Assembly: GCA_035526335.1 (NCBI GenBank)
Contig: DATLCN010000026.1
Coordinates: 62,001-126,000 of the forward strand
DNA length: 64,000 bases
Source: GCA-2861595 sp035526335
GTDB taxonomy: Bacteria; Actinomycetota; Acidimicrobiia; Acidimicrobiales; GCA-2861595
Reading direction: 5' to 3'
In this document: piece by piece, positions 7,533 to 15,916 of the stretch
Position numbering within the stretch: position 1 is the first letter of the stretch
Layout of the letters: each line of letters starts with the position of its first letter
Translations under genes and position numbers: made by a program
The notes under the pieces: model-generated
Seen by the model: only the letters and a program-made list of their open reading frames with translations
What the model was told of the DNA's origin: nothing
Databases searched by the model: none

Positions 7533-7937
7533 TCAGGTCAGGGAGTTGTTCGGACCGGCACCCTGGCCCGCCGACCGCGAACGCTCCATGCGGGTGATGC
7601 TGACCTCGTCGGCGAGGTCCGGCACAGGCCTCAGCGCCACCCGGTCCCGGACGTCGACCACGGTGGGAACCCGGCGCTGGCGGTCCTCGACGAGGAGCCG
7701 GATGGCGGTACGGCGCTCGCCCTCGATCTCGATGTCGGCGAAGCTGGGCACGCACACGAGATCGACGCCCGATGGGGCGAGGAACCCCCTGGCGATGGCG
7801 ATGGCCTTGACGGCCTGGTTGAGGGCGCCGGCGCCCACCACCTGTACCTCGACGGCGCCGGCCTGGCGCACCACGCCGGCGAGGGCGCCGGCACAGGAGT
7901 TCGGATTGGACTTGCTGCTCACCTTGAGTACTTCCAT
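7533..7937 (-). CDS. spoVS: Stage V sporulation protein S family (Alba-like) with C-terminal extension
   Basis: Residues 1 to about 86 match SpoVS closely (MEVLKVSSKSNPNSCAGALA, VGAGALNQAVKAIAIARGF, APSGVDLVCVPSF). SpoVS is a small Alba-superfamily protein needed for septation and coat assembly in Bacillus. It also occurs in non-sporulating phyla, where its role is unknown, and a nucleic-acid-binding role has been proposed. Here the protein has 134 residues instead of about 86; the extra charged tail carries VRDRVALRPVPDLADEVSIT and ends in a Ser/Gly-rich stretch. A good GGGGAG Shine-Dalgarno precedes the ATG. It occupies the recA-miaB interval where recX is usually found. Confidence 0.9.
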   Translation of the reverse strand: MEVLKVSSKSNPNSCAGALAGVVRQAGAVEVQVVGAGALNQAVKAIAIARGFLAPSGVDLVCVPSFADIEIEGERRTAIRLLVEDRQRRVPTVVDVRDRVALRPVPDLADEVSITRMERSRSAGQGAGPNNSLT

Positions 7938-8052
7938 GACTGCTCCCCGGCTAGATGCTGCGACGGTCGATAGGACACCTTCTGGACCAAGGGTTCGACA
8001 GACCGGGGCACCATACCTTCCCGCGGACGAAGAAAATCCGGGTCCGGGAGAA

Positions 8053-8082
8053 GGCGGGTGGGAGTGCCGGCGACCGCCCGCC
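8053..8082 (-). terminator. Hairpin directly after recA
   Basis: GGCGGG (8053-8058) pairs with CCCGCC (8077-8082), extended by two further pairs after a mismatch. The hairpin begins at the base after the recA stop. There is no strong T run, so it may be a weak or L-shaped terminator. Confidence 0.4.
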
Positions 8083-9168
8083 TCAGTCGTTGACCATGAT
8101 CGGCTCGTCGTCGCCGGCGCCCTGGCCCAGGGGGACATCCACGCCCGGGCCGATCTGCTCAGCGCTGTCGCCTTCGCCGGCATCGCCGCCGATGCCCGAC
8201 TGGCGGCGGATCCGCTCGTTGAGCTCCACCATGATCTCAGGGTTGTCGAGCAGGAACTGCTTTGCGTTCTCCCGCCCCTGCCCCAGCTGCTCGCCCTCGT
8301 AGGTGTACCAGGCCCCTGACTTCTTGGCGATGCCCATGTCGACGGCGATGTCGAGCACCGAACCCTCCCTGCTGATCCCCTTGCCGAACTGGATGTCGAA
8401 CTCGGCCTGCTTGAACGGGGAAGCGCACTTGTTCTTGACCACCTTCACCCGCACCCGGTTCCCCACGACCTCGGCGCCGTCCTTGATGGACTCGATGCGG
8501 CGGATGTCGAGGCGCACCGAGCTGTAGAACTTCAGCGCCTTGCCCCCCGGGGTGGTCTCAGGCGATCCGAACATCACACCTATTTTCTCTCTGAGCTGAT
8601 TGATGAAGATGGCGACGGTGTTCGAGCGGTTGAGGGTGGCGGTGATCTTGCGCAGGGCCTGGGACATGAGGCGGGCCTGGAGGCCCATGTGGGAGTCGCC
8701 CATGTCGCCCTCGATCTCGGCTCGGGGGGTGAGGGCGGCGACGGAGTCGATCACCAGGACGTCGAGGGCACCGGAGCGGATGAGCATGTCGGCGATCTCC
8801 AGGGCCTGCTCACCGGTGTCGGGCTGGGAGATGAGCAACTCGTCCACGTTGACGCCGATGGCGCCGGCGTACACCGGGTCCATGGCGTGCTCGGCGTCGA
8901 TGTAGGCGCAGATGCCGCCGTTGCGCTGGGCCTCGGCCACCACGTGCATGGCCAGGGTGGACTTGCCGGACGACTCCGGGCCGTAGATCTCCACGACCCG
9001 CCCGCGGGGGAGGCCGCCCACGCCGAGGGCCAGGTCGAGGGCCATGGCCCCGGTGGGAATGGACTCGATGCCCATGTGGGTCTTGTCGCCCATTCGCATG
9101 ATGGACCCCTTGCCGAACTGCTTGTCGATCTGGCCCAGCGCCATCTCGAGTGCCTTGTCTCTTTCCAT
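8083..9168 (-). CDS. recA: Recombinase RecA
   Basis: RecA forms ATP-dependent filaments on single-stranded DNA for homologous recombination and triggers LexA self-cleavage. The 361-residue product has the Walker A GPESSGKST, LVIDSVAAL as Walker B and the family-typical NQLREKIGVMFGSPETT loop 2 region. The ATG at 9168 is preceded by GAGAGGGG; an in-frame ATG seven codons further upstream lacks such a site. No intein is present. A LexA/SOS box lies at 9275-9288, about 107 bases before the start. The acidic, Gly-rich C-terminal tail is normal. Confidence 0.98.
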   Translation of the reverse strand: MERDKALEMALGQIDKQFGKGSIMRMGDKTHMGIESIPTGAMALDLALGVGGLPRGRVVEIYGPESSGKSTLAMHVVAEAQRNGGICAYIDAEHAMDPVYAGAIGVNVDELLISQPDTGEQALEIADMLIRSGALDVLVIDSVAALTPRAEIEGDMGDSHMGLQARLMSQALRKITATLNRSNTVAIFINQLREKIGVMFGSPETTPGGKALKFYSSVRLDIRRIESIKDGAEVVGNRVRVKVVKNKCASPFKQAEFDIQFGKGISREGSVLDIAVDMGIAKKSGAWYTYEGEQLGQGRENAKQFLLDNPEIMVELNERIRRQSGIGGDAGEGDSAEQIGPGVDVPLGQGAGDDEPIMVND

Positions 9169-9274
9169 GGGTAGAACCCCTCTCTTCACGGTCGTTTCCT
9201 CTGTTCTGGTTCGAGGCCCACCCTACGGAGAGGGTGTGACAAGTGACACCGGCGTACTTTCACGAGTGTAATCC

Positions 9275-9288
9275 CAAACGTCTGTTCG
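9275..9288 (-). promoter_or_regulatory. LexA (SOS) box upstream of recA
   Basis: On the minus strand the sequence reads CGAACAGACGTTTG, a full match to the Gram-positive/actinobacterial LexA consensus CGAACRNRYGTTYG. It lies between the thpR stop (9290) and recA (start 9168), which suggests recA has its own damage-inducible promoter within the cinA-thpR-recA run. Confidence 0.85.
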
Positions 9289-9289
9289 T

Positions 9290-9808
9290 TCAAGGACCCT
9301 GGAGCGCAAGACGGCGGACGATGTCGTAGCGGGCCCGACCTTGACGGCCGGCGCCGAGACGGCTGGCCACCAGCGTGATCTCGGGGACCGCCCAGGTGCC
9401 GGCGATGGAGGCCCCCGCCAGGGAGCGAAGGTCGACGCCACGGGGATGGCGAGCCCGGGCCAGCGTGATGTGGCCGGCGAATGGCCGGTCTTCGGGCGGA
9501 TGCCCGATCCCTCCGGTCGCGGCAACGGTAGCCGCGGCCACCGCGTCCAGTCCAGAAACGGGGACATGGAGAACGCGCCGGCCGAAACGGCCGGTGGCGG
9601 GGCCCATTCCGGCGACCGCCGGGGTGCCGGCGCCGATGGTGTCGAAGGCCCAGGCCGCCTCGTCCTCGTCGACCTCGCCGAGGAAACGCAGGGTCACGTG
9701 CCACTGGTCCGGCCCGGTCCAGCGCAGCCCCTCCACCTCTGGCCGCGGCAGTCCGGCGAGGCTCGCCACCACCTCGGGCGGCGGCCAGACGGCGACGAAG
9801 GCTCGCAT
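9290..9808 (-). CDS. thpR: RNA 2',3'-cyclic phosphodiesterase (2H family)
   Basis: This 172-residue 2H phosphoesterase hydrolyses 2',3'-cyclic phosphate RNA ends to 2'-phosphates. Both catalytic HxT motifs are visible: HVTLRFLGE and HITLARARHP. The ATG at 9808 begins MRAFVAVWPP, the usual N-terminus, and the longer upstream frame is discarded. It lies between cinA and recA on the same strand; its stop is two bases before the SOS box, so the two genes probably share read-through from upstream while recA adds its own promoter. Confidence 0.9.
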   Translation of the reverse strand: MRAFVAVWPPPEVVASLAGLPRPEVEGLRWTGPDQWHVTLRFLGEVDEDEAAWAFDTIGAGTPAVAGMGPATGRFGRRVLHVPVSGLDAVAAATVAATGGIGHPPEDRPFAGHITLARARHPRGVDLRSLAGASIAGTWAVPEITLVASRLGAGRQGRARYDIVRRLALQGP

Positions 9809-9899
9809 GTCCCTCAGCCGGCGAGATCGACGGCCAGGACCGGAGCCGGCTCCCCGACAGCCGGTCGCCCCGCCCACCGGACCGGAGCCGGCGACACGC

Positions 9900-11147
9900 T
9901 CACGGGGACGACTGACGCTCCAGAAGCCGCCGGCGCAGCAGGTCCAGCATCGTTATCACCGCGAGTTCCCTTATGTGCCGGCGGTCCCCCGGCAGGCGGC
10001 GGTGCACCACCTCGGTACGGCCGTCCATGCACAGGCCGAAGAAGACGGTCCCGACCGGCATGCCGTCCTGGGTGGCCGGCCCGGCCACTCCGGTGACGGA
10101 AAGGGCCACATCGGCCTCCAGCACCCGGCATGCTCCCTGGGCCATGGCCGCCGCGGCCTCCTTGGAGACGACGGGGCCCTCGGGCACGTCCAGCAGCCCG
10201 AACTTCACCTGCGAGTCGTAGGACACCACTCCACCGCGGAACCACCTGCTGGAACCCTCCACCTCCACCAGGCGCGACGCCACCAGCCCACCCGTCATGG
10301 ACTCGGCCAGGCCCAGCGTCATCCCACACTCCTCCAGCAGTGCGCCCACCCGGTCCTCCATGGTCTGGTCGTCCACCCCGAACACCAGCGGCCCGAGCAT
10401 GCGCCGCACCTCGGCATCCTCGGCGTCGAGCAGTGCCTCCGCCTCGTCCCGGGTGGACGCACGCGCCGTGATCCGCACGCCGATCCCCTTCACCCCGCCG
10501 GCGAGGAAGGCGAGCGTCGGGTTGCCCGCGGCGTCGAGCGCCTCCACACGTGGCGCCAGCCGCTCGGCCAGCACCGACTCGGGCAGGCCCCAGGTTCGCA
10601 GCACCCGCGAGACGATGGTCGAAGGAGGCCCGGCCCGGCGCTGAAGGTCCGGGAGAACGGCGCGACCCACCATCTCCTTCAGCTCGTGTGGCACGCCCGG
10701 AACGGCGTACAAGACCTTCTCGCCGACTGGACAGATGAGACCGGGCGCCGTCCCCTGGTCCTGGCGGATGCTCACCGCCCCCTCGGGAACGTCGGCTTGG
10801 CGTTCGTTGCTCGGGGACATCTCGCGCCCGCGCCGGGCGAACCGCCGGCGGAGCGATTCCACCAGATCCGGGTCACGTCTGAGCTGCACGCCCATGACCT
10901 CGGCGATGGCTTCGCGCGAGATGTCGTCGTGGGTCGGGCCGAGGCCCCCGCACACGACCACGGCCTCACTCCGCTCCAACGCCACCCGCACCGCGGTGAC
11001 GATCCGCTCGACGTTGTCGCCCACGACGGTGCGGAAGTACGACTCGATGCCGGCGGCGGCCAGCCGTTGCCCGAGCCAGGCCGAGTTCGTGTCGACCACG
11101 TCCCCCAGCAGCAACTCGGTTCCTACGGCGACGACCTCACACCGCAC
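9900..11147 (-). CDS. cinA: Competence/damage-inducible protein CinA
   Basis: The 415-residue protein joins an N-terminal molybdopterin-binding-like (COG1058) domain (EVVAVGTELLLGD, GGLGPTHDD, VPGVPHELKEM) to a C-terminal nicotinamide-mononucleotide deamidase domain (LAESMTGGLVASRL, SVTGVAGP). CinA is implicated in NMN and ADP-ribose pyrophosphate salvage and in some bacteria in transformation. It starts at GTG 11147, overlapping the end of pgsA by 11 bases. The pgsA-cinA-recA order is standard for actinobacteria. comM and dprA elsewhere in the window fit a competence context, though no direct link is shown. Confidence 0.93.
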   Translation of the reverse strand: MRCEVVAVGTELLLGDVVDTNSAWLGQRLAAAGIESYFRTVVGDNVERIVTAVRVALERSEAVVVCGGLGPTHDDISREAIAEVMGVQLRRDPDLVESLRRRFARRGREMSPSNERQADVPEGAVSIRQDQGTAPGLICPVGEKVLYAVPGVPHELKEMVGRAVLPDLQRRAGPPSTIVSRVLRTWGLPESVLAERLAPRVEALDAAGNPTLAFLAGGVKGIGVRITARASTRDEAEALLDAEDAEVRRMLGPLVFGVDDQTMEDRVGALLEECGMTLGLAESMTGGLVASRLVEVEGSSRWFRGGVVSYDSQVKFGLLDVPEGPVVSKEAAAAMAQGACRVLEADVALSVTGVAGPATQDGMPVGTVFFGLCMDGRTEVVHRRLPGDRRHIRELAVITMLDLLRRRLLERQSSP

Positions 11148-11745
11148 GGCTGCCGTGACCCGCCGCCTCTGCTGCGGCGACGACCCGCTGGGCGTCCAGG
11201 AGGTACTGGCAGCCCGTGAACAAGGTCAGGGCGGCAGCGGCCCACAGCGCGGTGACGGCTGCGGACGGATGGCCGGACGTGGCCGGGAGGAGCACGAGAG
11301 CCACGGCCACCTGCTGGACGACGGTCTTCACCTTGGCCCACCACCGGGCCGGAATCGATATCCCGCGCTTGCCCATCCACGTCCGGTAGAGGCTGACCGC
11401 GACCTCCCGCACGGCGATGAGCGTGACGGGCGGCCACCAGAAGACGCCGTCCACGACGAGTGCGGACATGGCTCCGAGGATGAGGCACTTGTCGGCCAGC
11501 GGGTCGAGGAAGGCACCGGAACGGGTGATGCCCTGCCGGCGGGCGAGGTAACCGTCCACCCAGTCGGTCCCCGACAGCACGACCCAGAAGGCGACCGCGG
11601 GCCAGGACGCCCCGCCCGCGAGGATCACCGTGATCAGAATGGGCGTGACCAGGATCCTGGCGATGGTCACCGCGTTGGCGGGCGTGGCCAGCGCGCCGGG
11701 ACCGAAGCCGGTTCCGGCCCTGGCCGGTGCCGATTCCGTGGTCAC
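11137..11745 (-). CDS. pgsA: CDP-diacylglycerol-glycerol-3-phosphate 3-phosphatidyltransferase family
   Basis: This 202-residue integral membrane enzyme belongs to the CDP-alcohol phosphatidyltransferase family. The signature is intact: DWVDGYLARRQG, eight residues, then GAFLDPLADK, giving all the metal-binding aspartates. Hydrophobic segments follow and precede it. It likely makes phosphatidylglycerol phosphate from CDP-diacylglycerol, the product of CdsA encoded at 50.8-52.3 kb. The start is GTG 11745, two bases after the rimO stop. Another head-group acceptor is possible, since the family is broad, but position next to cinA favours PgsA. Confidence 0.88.
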   Translation of the reverse strand: MTTESAPARAGTGFGPGALATPANAVTIARILVTPILITVILAGGASWPAVAFWVVLSGTDWVDGYLARRQGITRSGAFLDPLADKCLILGAMSALVVDGVFWWPPVTLIAVREVAVSLYRTWMGKRGISIPARWWAKVKTVVQQVAVALVLLPATSGHPSAAVTALWAAAALTLFTGCQYLLDAQRVVAAAEAAGHGSRAV

Positions 11746-11747
11746 GT

Positions 11748-12986
11748 TCAGACCGCCTCCGCGTCGAGGTCCGGGCCCTCGGCTCCTGTGACGAGCACCT
11801 TGACCACCTCGCCGACAGGAAGCGTCTCCGGGATGCGCACGACCCCGTCGATGTCAGGCGCCTCCCGCGAGCTACGCCCGATCCCCGGCCGGTCCACCAG
11901 AACCTCCACCACGGTCCCGATGAGCATCTCGCGCCGCCGGGCGGTGATGGTGTCCTGGACCTCGGTCAGCTCCCGGAGCCGCTCCGCGACCAGGTCGGGC
12001 TCGACCTGGCCATCGAGGCCGGCGGCGTAGGTGCCCTCCTCGGCGGAGTACGAGAAGAACCCGCACCAGTCGAGCTGCGCCGCGTGGAGGAAGGACAGCA
12101 GAAGGTCGTGGTCGGCCTCGGACTCACCGGGGTACCCGACGATGAAGTTGGAACGGAAGGCGGCATCGGGCCAGCGCTCACGGATCTCGGCGATCCGGCG
12201 CAGGAAGCGGGCCCCGTCACCCCACCGGCACATCCGCTTCAGCAACGGACGCGAGACGTGCTGGAGGGACAGGTCGAAGTACGGGATGCCTGTGTCCCCT
12301 ATGGCGTCGATCAACCCGTCGGTGAGGTCCGAGGGGTACAGGTACAGAAGCCGGGTACGCGCCTTTTCCGCCACCGCCCGCACCAGGCCGACGATTGCGC
12401 CGGCACCCATTCCCTCCACGTCCTTGCCGTAAGAAGCGAGGTCCTGGGCGACCAGGACGATCTCCCTGGCGCAGAGGGAGTCGACCTCCTCGAGAATCGC
12501 CTCGACCGGGCGCGAGCGCTGCGGCCCACGGAACGAGGGGATGGCGCAGAACCCGCACTTGCGGTCGCAGCCCTCGGCGATCTTCACGTAGGCCCAGGGC
12601 GCCGTCGCCGGCGGCCGAGGCAGGTTGAGCAGGTCGAGACGCGGTGCGGCGGCCCGCCGGCGCAGCGTCACAGGCACGCCGAACCCGGCGACCAGGTCGA
12701 CCTCGGGAAGGGCTGCAGCCAGTTCGTCGCCGTAGCGCTCGGCCATGCACCCCGTGACCACCAGCCTGGCCCCGGGCGCCCTGGCGCCGGCCAGGGCGAG
12801 CACCGTCTCCACCGACTCCTGGCGGGCGGTCTCGATGAACGCACAGGTGTTGACCACGACGATGTCGGCCTCCGCCGGCGACATGGCCGCGAGCATCCCT
12901 TCGGCGTGCAGGGTCCCCGTCAGCTTGTCCGAGTCCACCTGGTTCTTCGGGCAGCCCAGGGTCTCCACCCAATAGCGACCCGTCAC
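11748..12986 (-). CDS. rimO: Ribosomal protein S12 methylthiotransferase
   Basis: RimO uses radical SAM chemistry to methylthiolate an aspartate of ribosomal protein S12. It resembles MiaB but has the RimO-type start YWVETLGCPKNQVDSD, then NTCAFIE and TGCMAERYG for the N-terminal cluster, GCDRKCGFCAIPSFRG for the radical-SAM cluster, and a C-terminal TRAM domain. I take GTG 12986 as the start, giving 412 residues. Upstream in-frame codons read into the short divergent promoter region shared with the plus-strand Nfu-domain gene. In many actinobacteria ftsK precedes rimO; here 11 kb separate them. Confidence 0.93.
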   Translation of the reverse strand: MTGRYWVETLGCPKNQVDSDKLTGTLHAEGMLAAMSPAEADIVVVNTCAFIETARQESVETVLALAGARAPGARLVVTGCMAERYGDELAAALPEVDLVAGFGVPVTLRRRAAAPRLDLLNLPRPPATAPWAYVKIAEGCDRKCGFCAIPSFRGPQRSRPVEAILEEVDSLCAREIVLVAQDLASYGKDVEGMGAGAIVGLVRAVAEKARTRLLYLYPSDLTDGLIDAIGDTGIPYFDLSLQHVSRPLLKRMCRWGDGARFLRRIAEIRERWPDAAFRSNFIVGYPGESEADHDLLLSFLHAAQLDWCGFFSYSAEEGTYAAGLDGQVEPDLVAERLRELTEVQDTITARRREMLIGTVVEVLVDRPGIGRSSREAPDIDGVVRIPETLPVGEVVKVLVTGAEGPDLDAEAV

Positions 12987-13034
12987 GATCCTGAATCTAC
13001 AGCGGCCGACCGCGATCGCCGTGGGTCGCCTGGT

Positions 13035-13040
13035 TACCAT
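13035..13040 (+). promoter_or_regulatory. Possible -10 element giving a leaderless transcript
   Basis: TACCAT fits the actinobacterial TANNNT -10 pattern and ends six bases before the ATG at 13046. No Shine-Dalgarno is present in the gap. Spacing like this is typical for leaderless mRNAs, but no -35 is evident. Confidence 0.3.
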
Positions 13041-13045
13041 CAACC

Positions 13046-13303
13046 ATGGCCAACGCGACCCCCCAGCCGTCCCCAAACCCGAACGCGCTGCGCTTCCAGC
13101 TCGACACCACCCTGGCCACGACCCTCAGCTTCAGCAACGCCACGGCAGCCGAGGCTGATCCGTTCGCGAAGCAGGTGTTCTCGGCCGAGGGCGTGGCGTC
13201 CATCTTCGGCGTCAACGACTTCGTCACCGTGACCCGCTCTGCCGGCGCCGACTGGGATCCCATAATCGCCGTCGTCCAGTCCGCCGCGGCAGAGCACCTA
13301 TAG
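13046..13303 (+). CDS. Stand-alone Nfu/NifU N-terminal domain protein
   Basis: The 85-residue product matches the Nfu N-terminal domain (NPNALRFQLDTTL, ATAAEADPFAKQVFSAEGVASIFGVNDFVTVTRS, PIIAVVQSAA). In full-length Nfu proteins this domain precedes a CxxC iron-sulfur scaffold. Here there is no cysteine at all, so it cannot bind a cluster and may act in protein contacts only. It is transcribed divergently from rimO, an Fe-S enzyme, at a distance of 59 bases, and precedes a c-di-GMP signalling gene by 51 bases. Function unknown. Confidence 0.85.
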   Translation: MANATPQPSPNPNALRFQLDTTLATTLSFSNATAAEADPFAKQVFSAEGVASIFGVNDFVTVTRSAGADWDPIIAVVQSAAAEHL

Positions 13304-13354
13304 AGCGACATCTTGTGTCGATCTGAGCCGGAGATTCTCAAAGGAGGCCGGAGA

Positions 13355-15556
13355 GTGCCGAAGAATGGCAAGATGCCAACTGCGCCGGCCACTTCCCCCG
13401 AACCCTGGGCTCCGCCTGCTCCCCCACCGGAGCCGGTGACCCGCGACGAGCTTCGGCGCGAGGCGCGGGTGGTGGGCCTCCGCGATTTTCAGTCGCCCTC
13501 CTTCGAGGCCGTCGACCGCCGGCGGGTGCAGCTGTGGGCGCTCTCCACCCTGTTGCTGATCCTGCTGTCGTCATCGGTGGTCATCTCCACATGGGCGCCT
13601 CAGCTTGCGGGAGCGGAGCAGCCGCGTCTGGCACTGCGTCTGTCCGTCCTCTTCCTGACCATCGGATTCGCCGTCTACTCCTTCGAGAAGGAGGCCCACC
13701 TCCGGCGGCTGAGCCGCCTGCTGTTCGACGAGCGGCTTCTCACGACGGCGCTGTCCAACCGGCTTCACGAGCTGTCGCTCCTGCTCGAGGCCGGCCGGGC
13801 GATGAACTCGGTCCTCGAGCTCCCTCAGGTTCTCTCGGCCATCCTCCAGAGCGCTCTCGAGCTGCTGCGGGGATCCAACGGTTCGCTGATGCTCATCGAA
13901 CACGACGACGAGCTGCACACCGTGACCGCGGTCGGGAACGACGGGGCCCAACAGGCCCGGGTCAAGCTGGGTGAGGGAATCGCCGGCGCCGTAGCCGCCA
14001 CCATGCAGCCCCTCCTGGTGAACGGTCAGCCGGACTCGTCGCGGTTCCCGGGACTGCAGGCGAGGAAGAAAGGTGTGAGCAGCGCCATGTGCGTCCCCCT
14101 CATCCACCACGACAACGCACTCGGGGTGCTCAACGTCAACGCTGACGAGACTCGGATCTTCTCGGAGTACGACCTCCGGGCGCTCAGCCTCTTCGCCGAG
14201 CAGGCAGCCAGCACCATCGCCAAGGCCCGCCTGTTCGAGACCCAGCGGCAGCAGGCCGAGCAGCTGGCCCACATCGCTTTCCACGATCCGCTCACCGGGT
14301 TGGCCAACCGGGTGCTCTTCGTCGACCGCGCGGCCCAGGCCCTGAGCCGGGCCAAGCGTCATCCGGCGGCCGTGGCGGTGCTGTTCGTGGACCTCGACCG
14401 CTTCAAGCTGGTCAACGACAGTCTGGGCCACGCCGCCGGCGACGAGCTGCTCGCTGCCGCGGCTGGCCGCCTGAAGGCCGTCGTCCGCCCGACCGACACG
14501 CTGGCCCGCTTCGGGGGCGACGAGTTCGTCGTCCTGTGCGAGGGGCTGGCCGGGGAGATCGAAGCCGTGGGCGTGGCCGCCCGCATCGAGGAGGCCTTCT
14601 CGGAGCCGTTCCAGCTCACCGCCGGCCAGGCGAGGGTGACCGCCAGCGTCGGGATCGCGCTCGCCAGCGACCCCAAAGATGAGCCCGAGGCCCTGGTCCG
14701 TGACGCGGACACGGCGATGTACAGGGCAAAGCAGCGGGGCCGGGCCGGCCACGAGGTCTTCAGCGCAGCCATGCGGGCGGAGAAGACCGGCAAGCTCCAA
14801 GTGGAGAACTGCCTGCGACGGGCCGTGGAGCAGGATCGCATCGTCGCCGTCTTCCAGCCCATCGTCGACCTCCGAGCCGGCAACAGGATCGTGGGCGCCG
14901 AAGCGCTGCTGCGACTGAACGACGCGGACCGGGGCATCCTCCTCCCGGCCGAGTTCCTGGATGTGGCCGAGGAGAGTGGCCTGATCGTTCCGCTCGGCGC
15001 CTGGATGCTCCGCGAATCGTGCGCTCAGGCCGCGAGGTGCGGCGCCGGGCCGTCGGCCTCCGGCCCGCAGGCGACCGTGAACGTGAACCTGTCGGCTGTC
15101 CAGCTCGCGACCCGGGACCTGGCCGACCAGGTGGCCCAGGTCCTTCAGGACACCGGCCTGATGCCGGGCGACCTCCATCTGGAGATCACCGAGACGGCGC
15201 TGACGGAGCTGTCGCCGGACACGCTCGCCATGTTGGAGACCGTCACCGGGTCGGGAGTCCACCTCGGTATCGACGACTTCGGCACCGGCTACTCCTCTTT
15301 GACCTACCTGCGCCGGTTCCCGGTGGATTTCGTGAAGATCGACCAGTCCTTCGTCGACGGGCTCATGACCGACGCCGAGGATCTGGCCATCGTCGAGTCG
15401 GTGATCCGTCTGGCAGGGGGCCTCGGTCTCACCAGCGTTGCCGAGGGGGTCGAGAGCGCTGAGCAGGCTCTGCGGCTCCTCGAGCTCGGCTGCGATCTGG
15501 CCCAGGGTTACGTCTTCGGTCGCCCGGCCAGCACCTTCGCCGCCGCCGTTCTGTAG
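13355..15556 (+). CDS. Membrane GAF-GGDEF-EAL protein (cyclic di-GMP turnover)
   Basis: A perfect AAAGGAGG Shine-Dalgarno at 13340-13347 fixes the start at GTG 13355 and gives 733 residues. Order: short Pro-rich N-terminus; two transmembrane helices (about residues 50-115); a coiled segment; a GAF domain (about 135-290); a GGDEF diguanylate cyclase domain with intact RFGGDEFVVL (about 300-460); an EAL phosphodiesterase domain with EALLRL, the metal-binding IDDFGTGYSSL and the DFVKIDQSFV segment. Both catalytic sites look complete, so it may make or break c-di-GMP in response to a small ligand bound by GAF. It ends three bases from convergent queF. Confidence 0.93.
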   Translation: MPKNGKMPTAPATSPEPWAPPAPPPEPVTRDELRREARVVGLRDFQSPSFEAVDRRRVQLWALSTLLLILLSSSVVISTWAPQLAGAEQPRLALRLSVLFLTIGFAVYSFEKEAHLRRLSRLLFDERLLTTALSNRLHELSLLLEAGRAMNSVLELPQVLSAILQSALELLRGSNGSLMLIEHDDELHTVTAVGNDGAQQARVKLGEGIAGAVAATMQPLLVNGQPDSSRFPGLQARKKGVSSAMCVPLIHHDNALGVLNVNADETRIFSEYDLRALSLFAEQAASTIAKARLFETQRQQAEQLAHIAFHDPLTGLANRVLFVDRAAQALSRAKRHPAAVAVLFVDLDRFKLVNDSLGHAAGDELLAAAAGRLKAVVRPTDTLARFGGDEFVVLCEGLAGEIEAVGVAARIEEAFSEPFQLTAGQARVTASVGIALASDPKDEPEALVRDADTAMYRAKQRGRAGHEVFSAAMRAEKTGKLQVENCLRRAVEQDRIVAVFQPIVDLRAGNRIVGAEALLRLNDADRGILLPAEFLDVAEESGLIVPLGAWMLRESCAQAARCGAGPSASGPQATVNVNLSAVQLATRDLADQVAQVLQDTGLMPGDLHLEITETALTELSPDTLAMLETVTGSGVHLGIDDFGTGYSSLTYLRRFPVDFVKIDQSFVDGLMTDAEDLAIVESVIRLAGGLGLTSVAEGVESAEQALRLLELGCDLAQGYVFGRPASTFAAAVL

Positions 15557-15559
15557 GTC

Positions 15560-15916
15560 TCAGCCGGGGGGATGCGTTGCCGTCACGGTCGTGGAGATGC
15601 CGCCGCGTACCTGCCATTCGGTCGTGACGATCATCCGGCGGGGTGAGACAGCGGCGACCAGGTCATCGAGAACCCGGTTGGTGACGTCCTCGTGGAAAGC
15701 ACCTTCGTCCCGGAAGCTCCACAGGTAGAGCTTGAGCGACTTCAGCTCCACGATGCTCTCGCCCGGGACGTACACGATCGTTACGGTGGCGAAGTCGGGC
15801 TGACCGGTGCGGGGACAGACACAGGTGAACTCGGGGGTGCTGCAGCGCACCTCGTAGTCGCGGCCTGGATGAGGATTGGGAAGAGCTACAAGTTCACGCG
15901 AAGGACTGCTGGGCAC
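15560..15916 (-). CDS. queF: NADPH-dependent 7-cyano-7-deazaguanine reductase, QueF type I
   Basis: QueF reduces preQ0 to preQ1 in queuosine synthesis. The short 118-residue unimodular form is present, with the thioimide-forming cysteine in CPRTGQPDF (Cys34) and the QueF signature ELKSLKLYLWSFRDEGAFHED that binds NADPH and substrate. The start is GTG 15916, immediately after the stop of the small DUF5679 gene, so the two are probably co-transcribed. No other queuosine genes are in the window. Confidence 0.94.
   Translation of the reverse strand: MPSSPSRELVALPNPHPGRDYEVRCSTPEFTCVCPRTGQPDFATVTIVYVPGESIVELKSLKLYLWSFRDEGAFHEDVTNRVLDDLVAAVSPRRMIVTTEWQVRGGISTTVTATHPPG

Noticed and set aside
7990..8010. 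GGGTTCGAC segment considered as a tRNA T-arm
   Set aside because: No matching acceptor, D or anticodon stems around it; no tRNA is supported anywhere in the window.
13571..15262. 563-codon minus-strand frame opposite the GGDEF-EAL gene
   Set aside because: Antisense shadow; the plus-strand gene has a perfect Shine-Dalgarno and all catalytic motifs.
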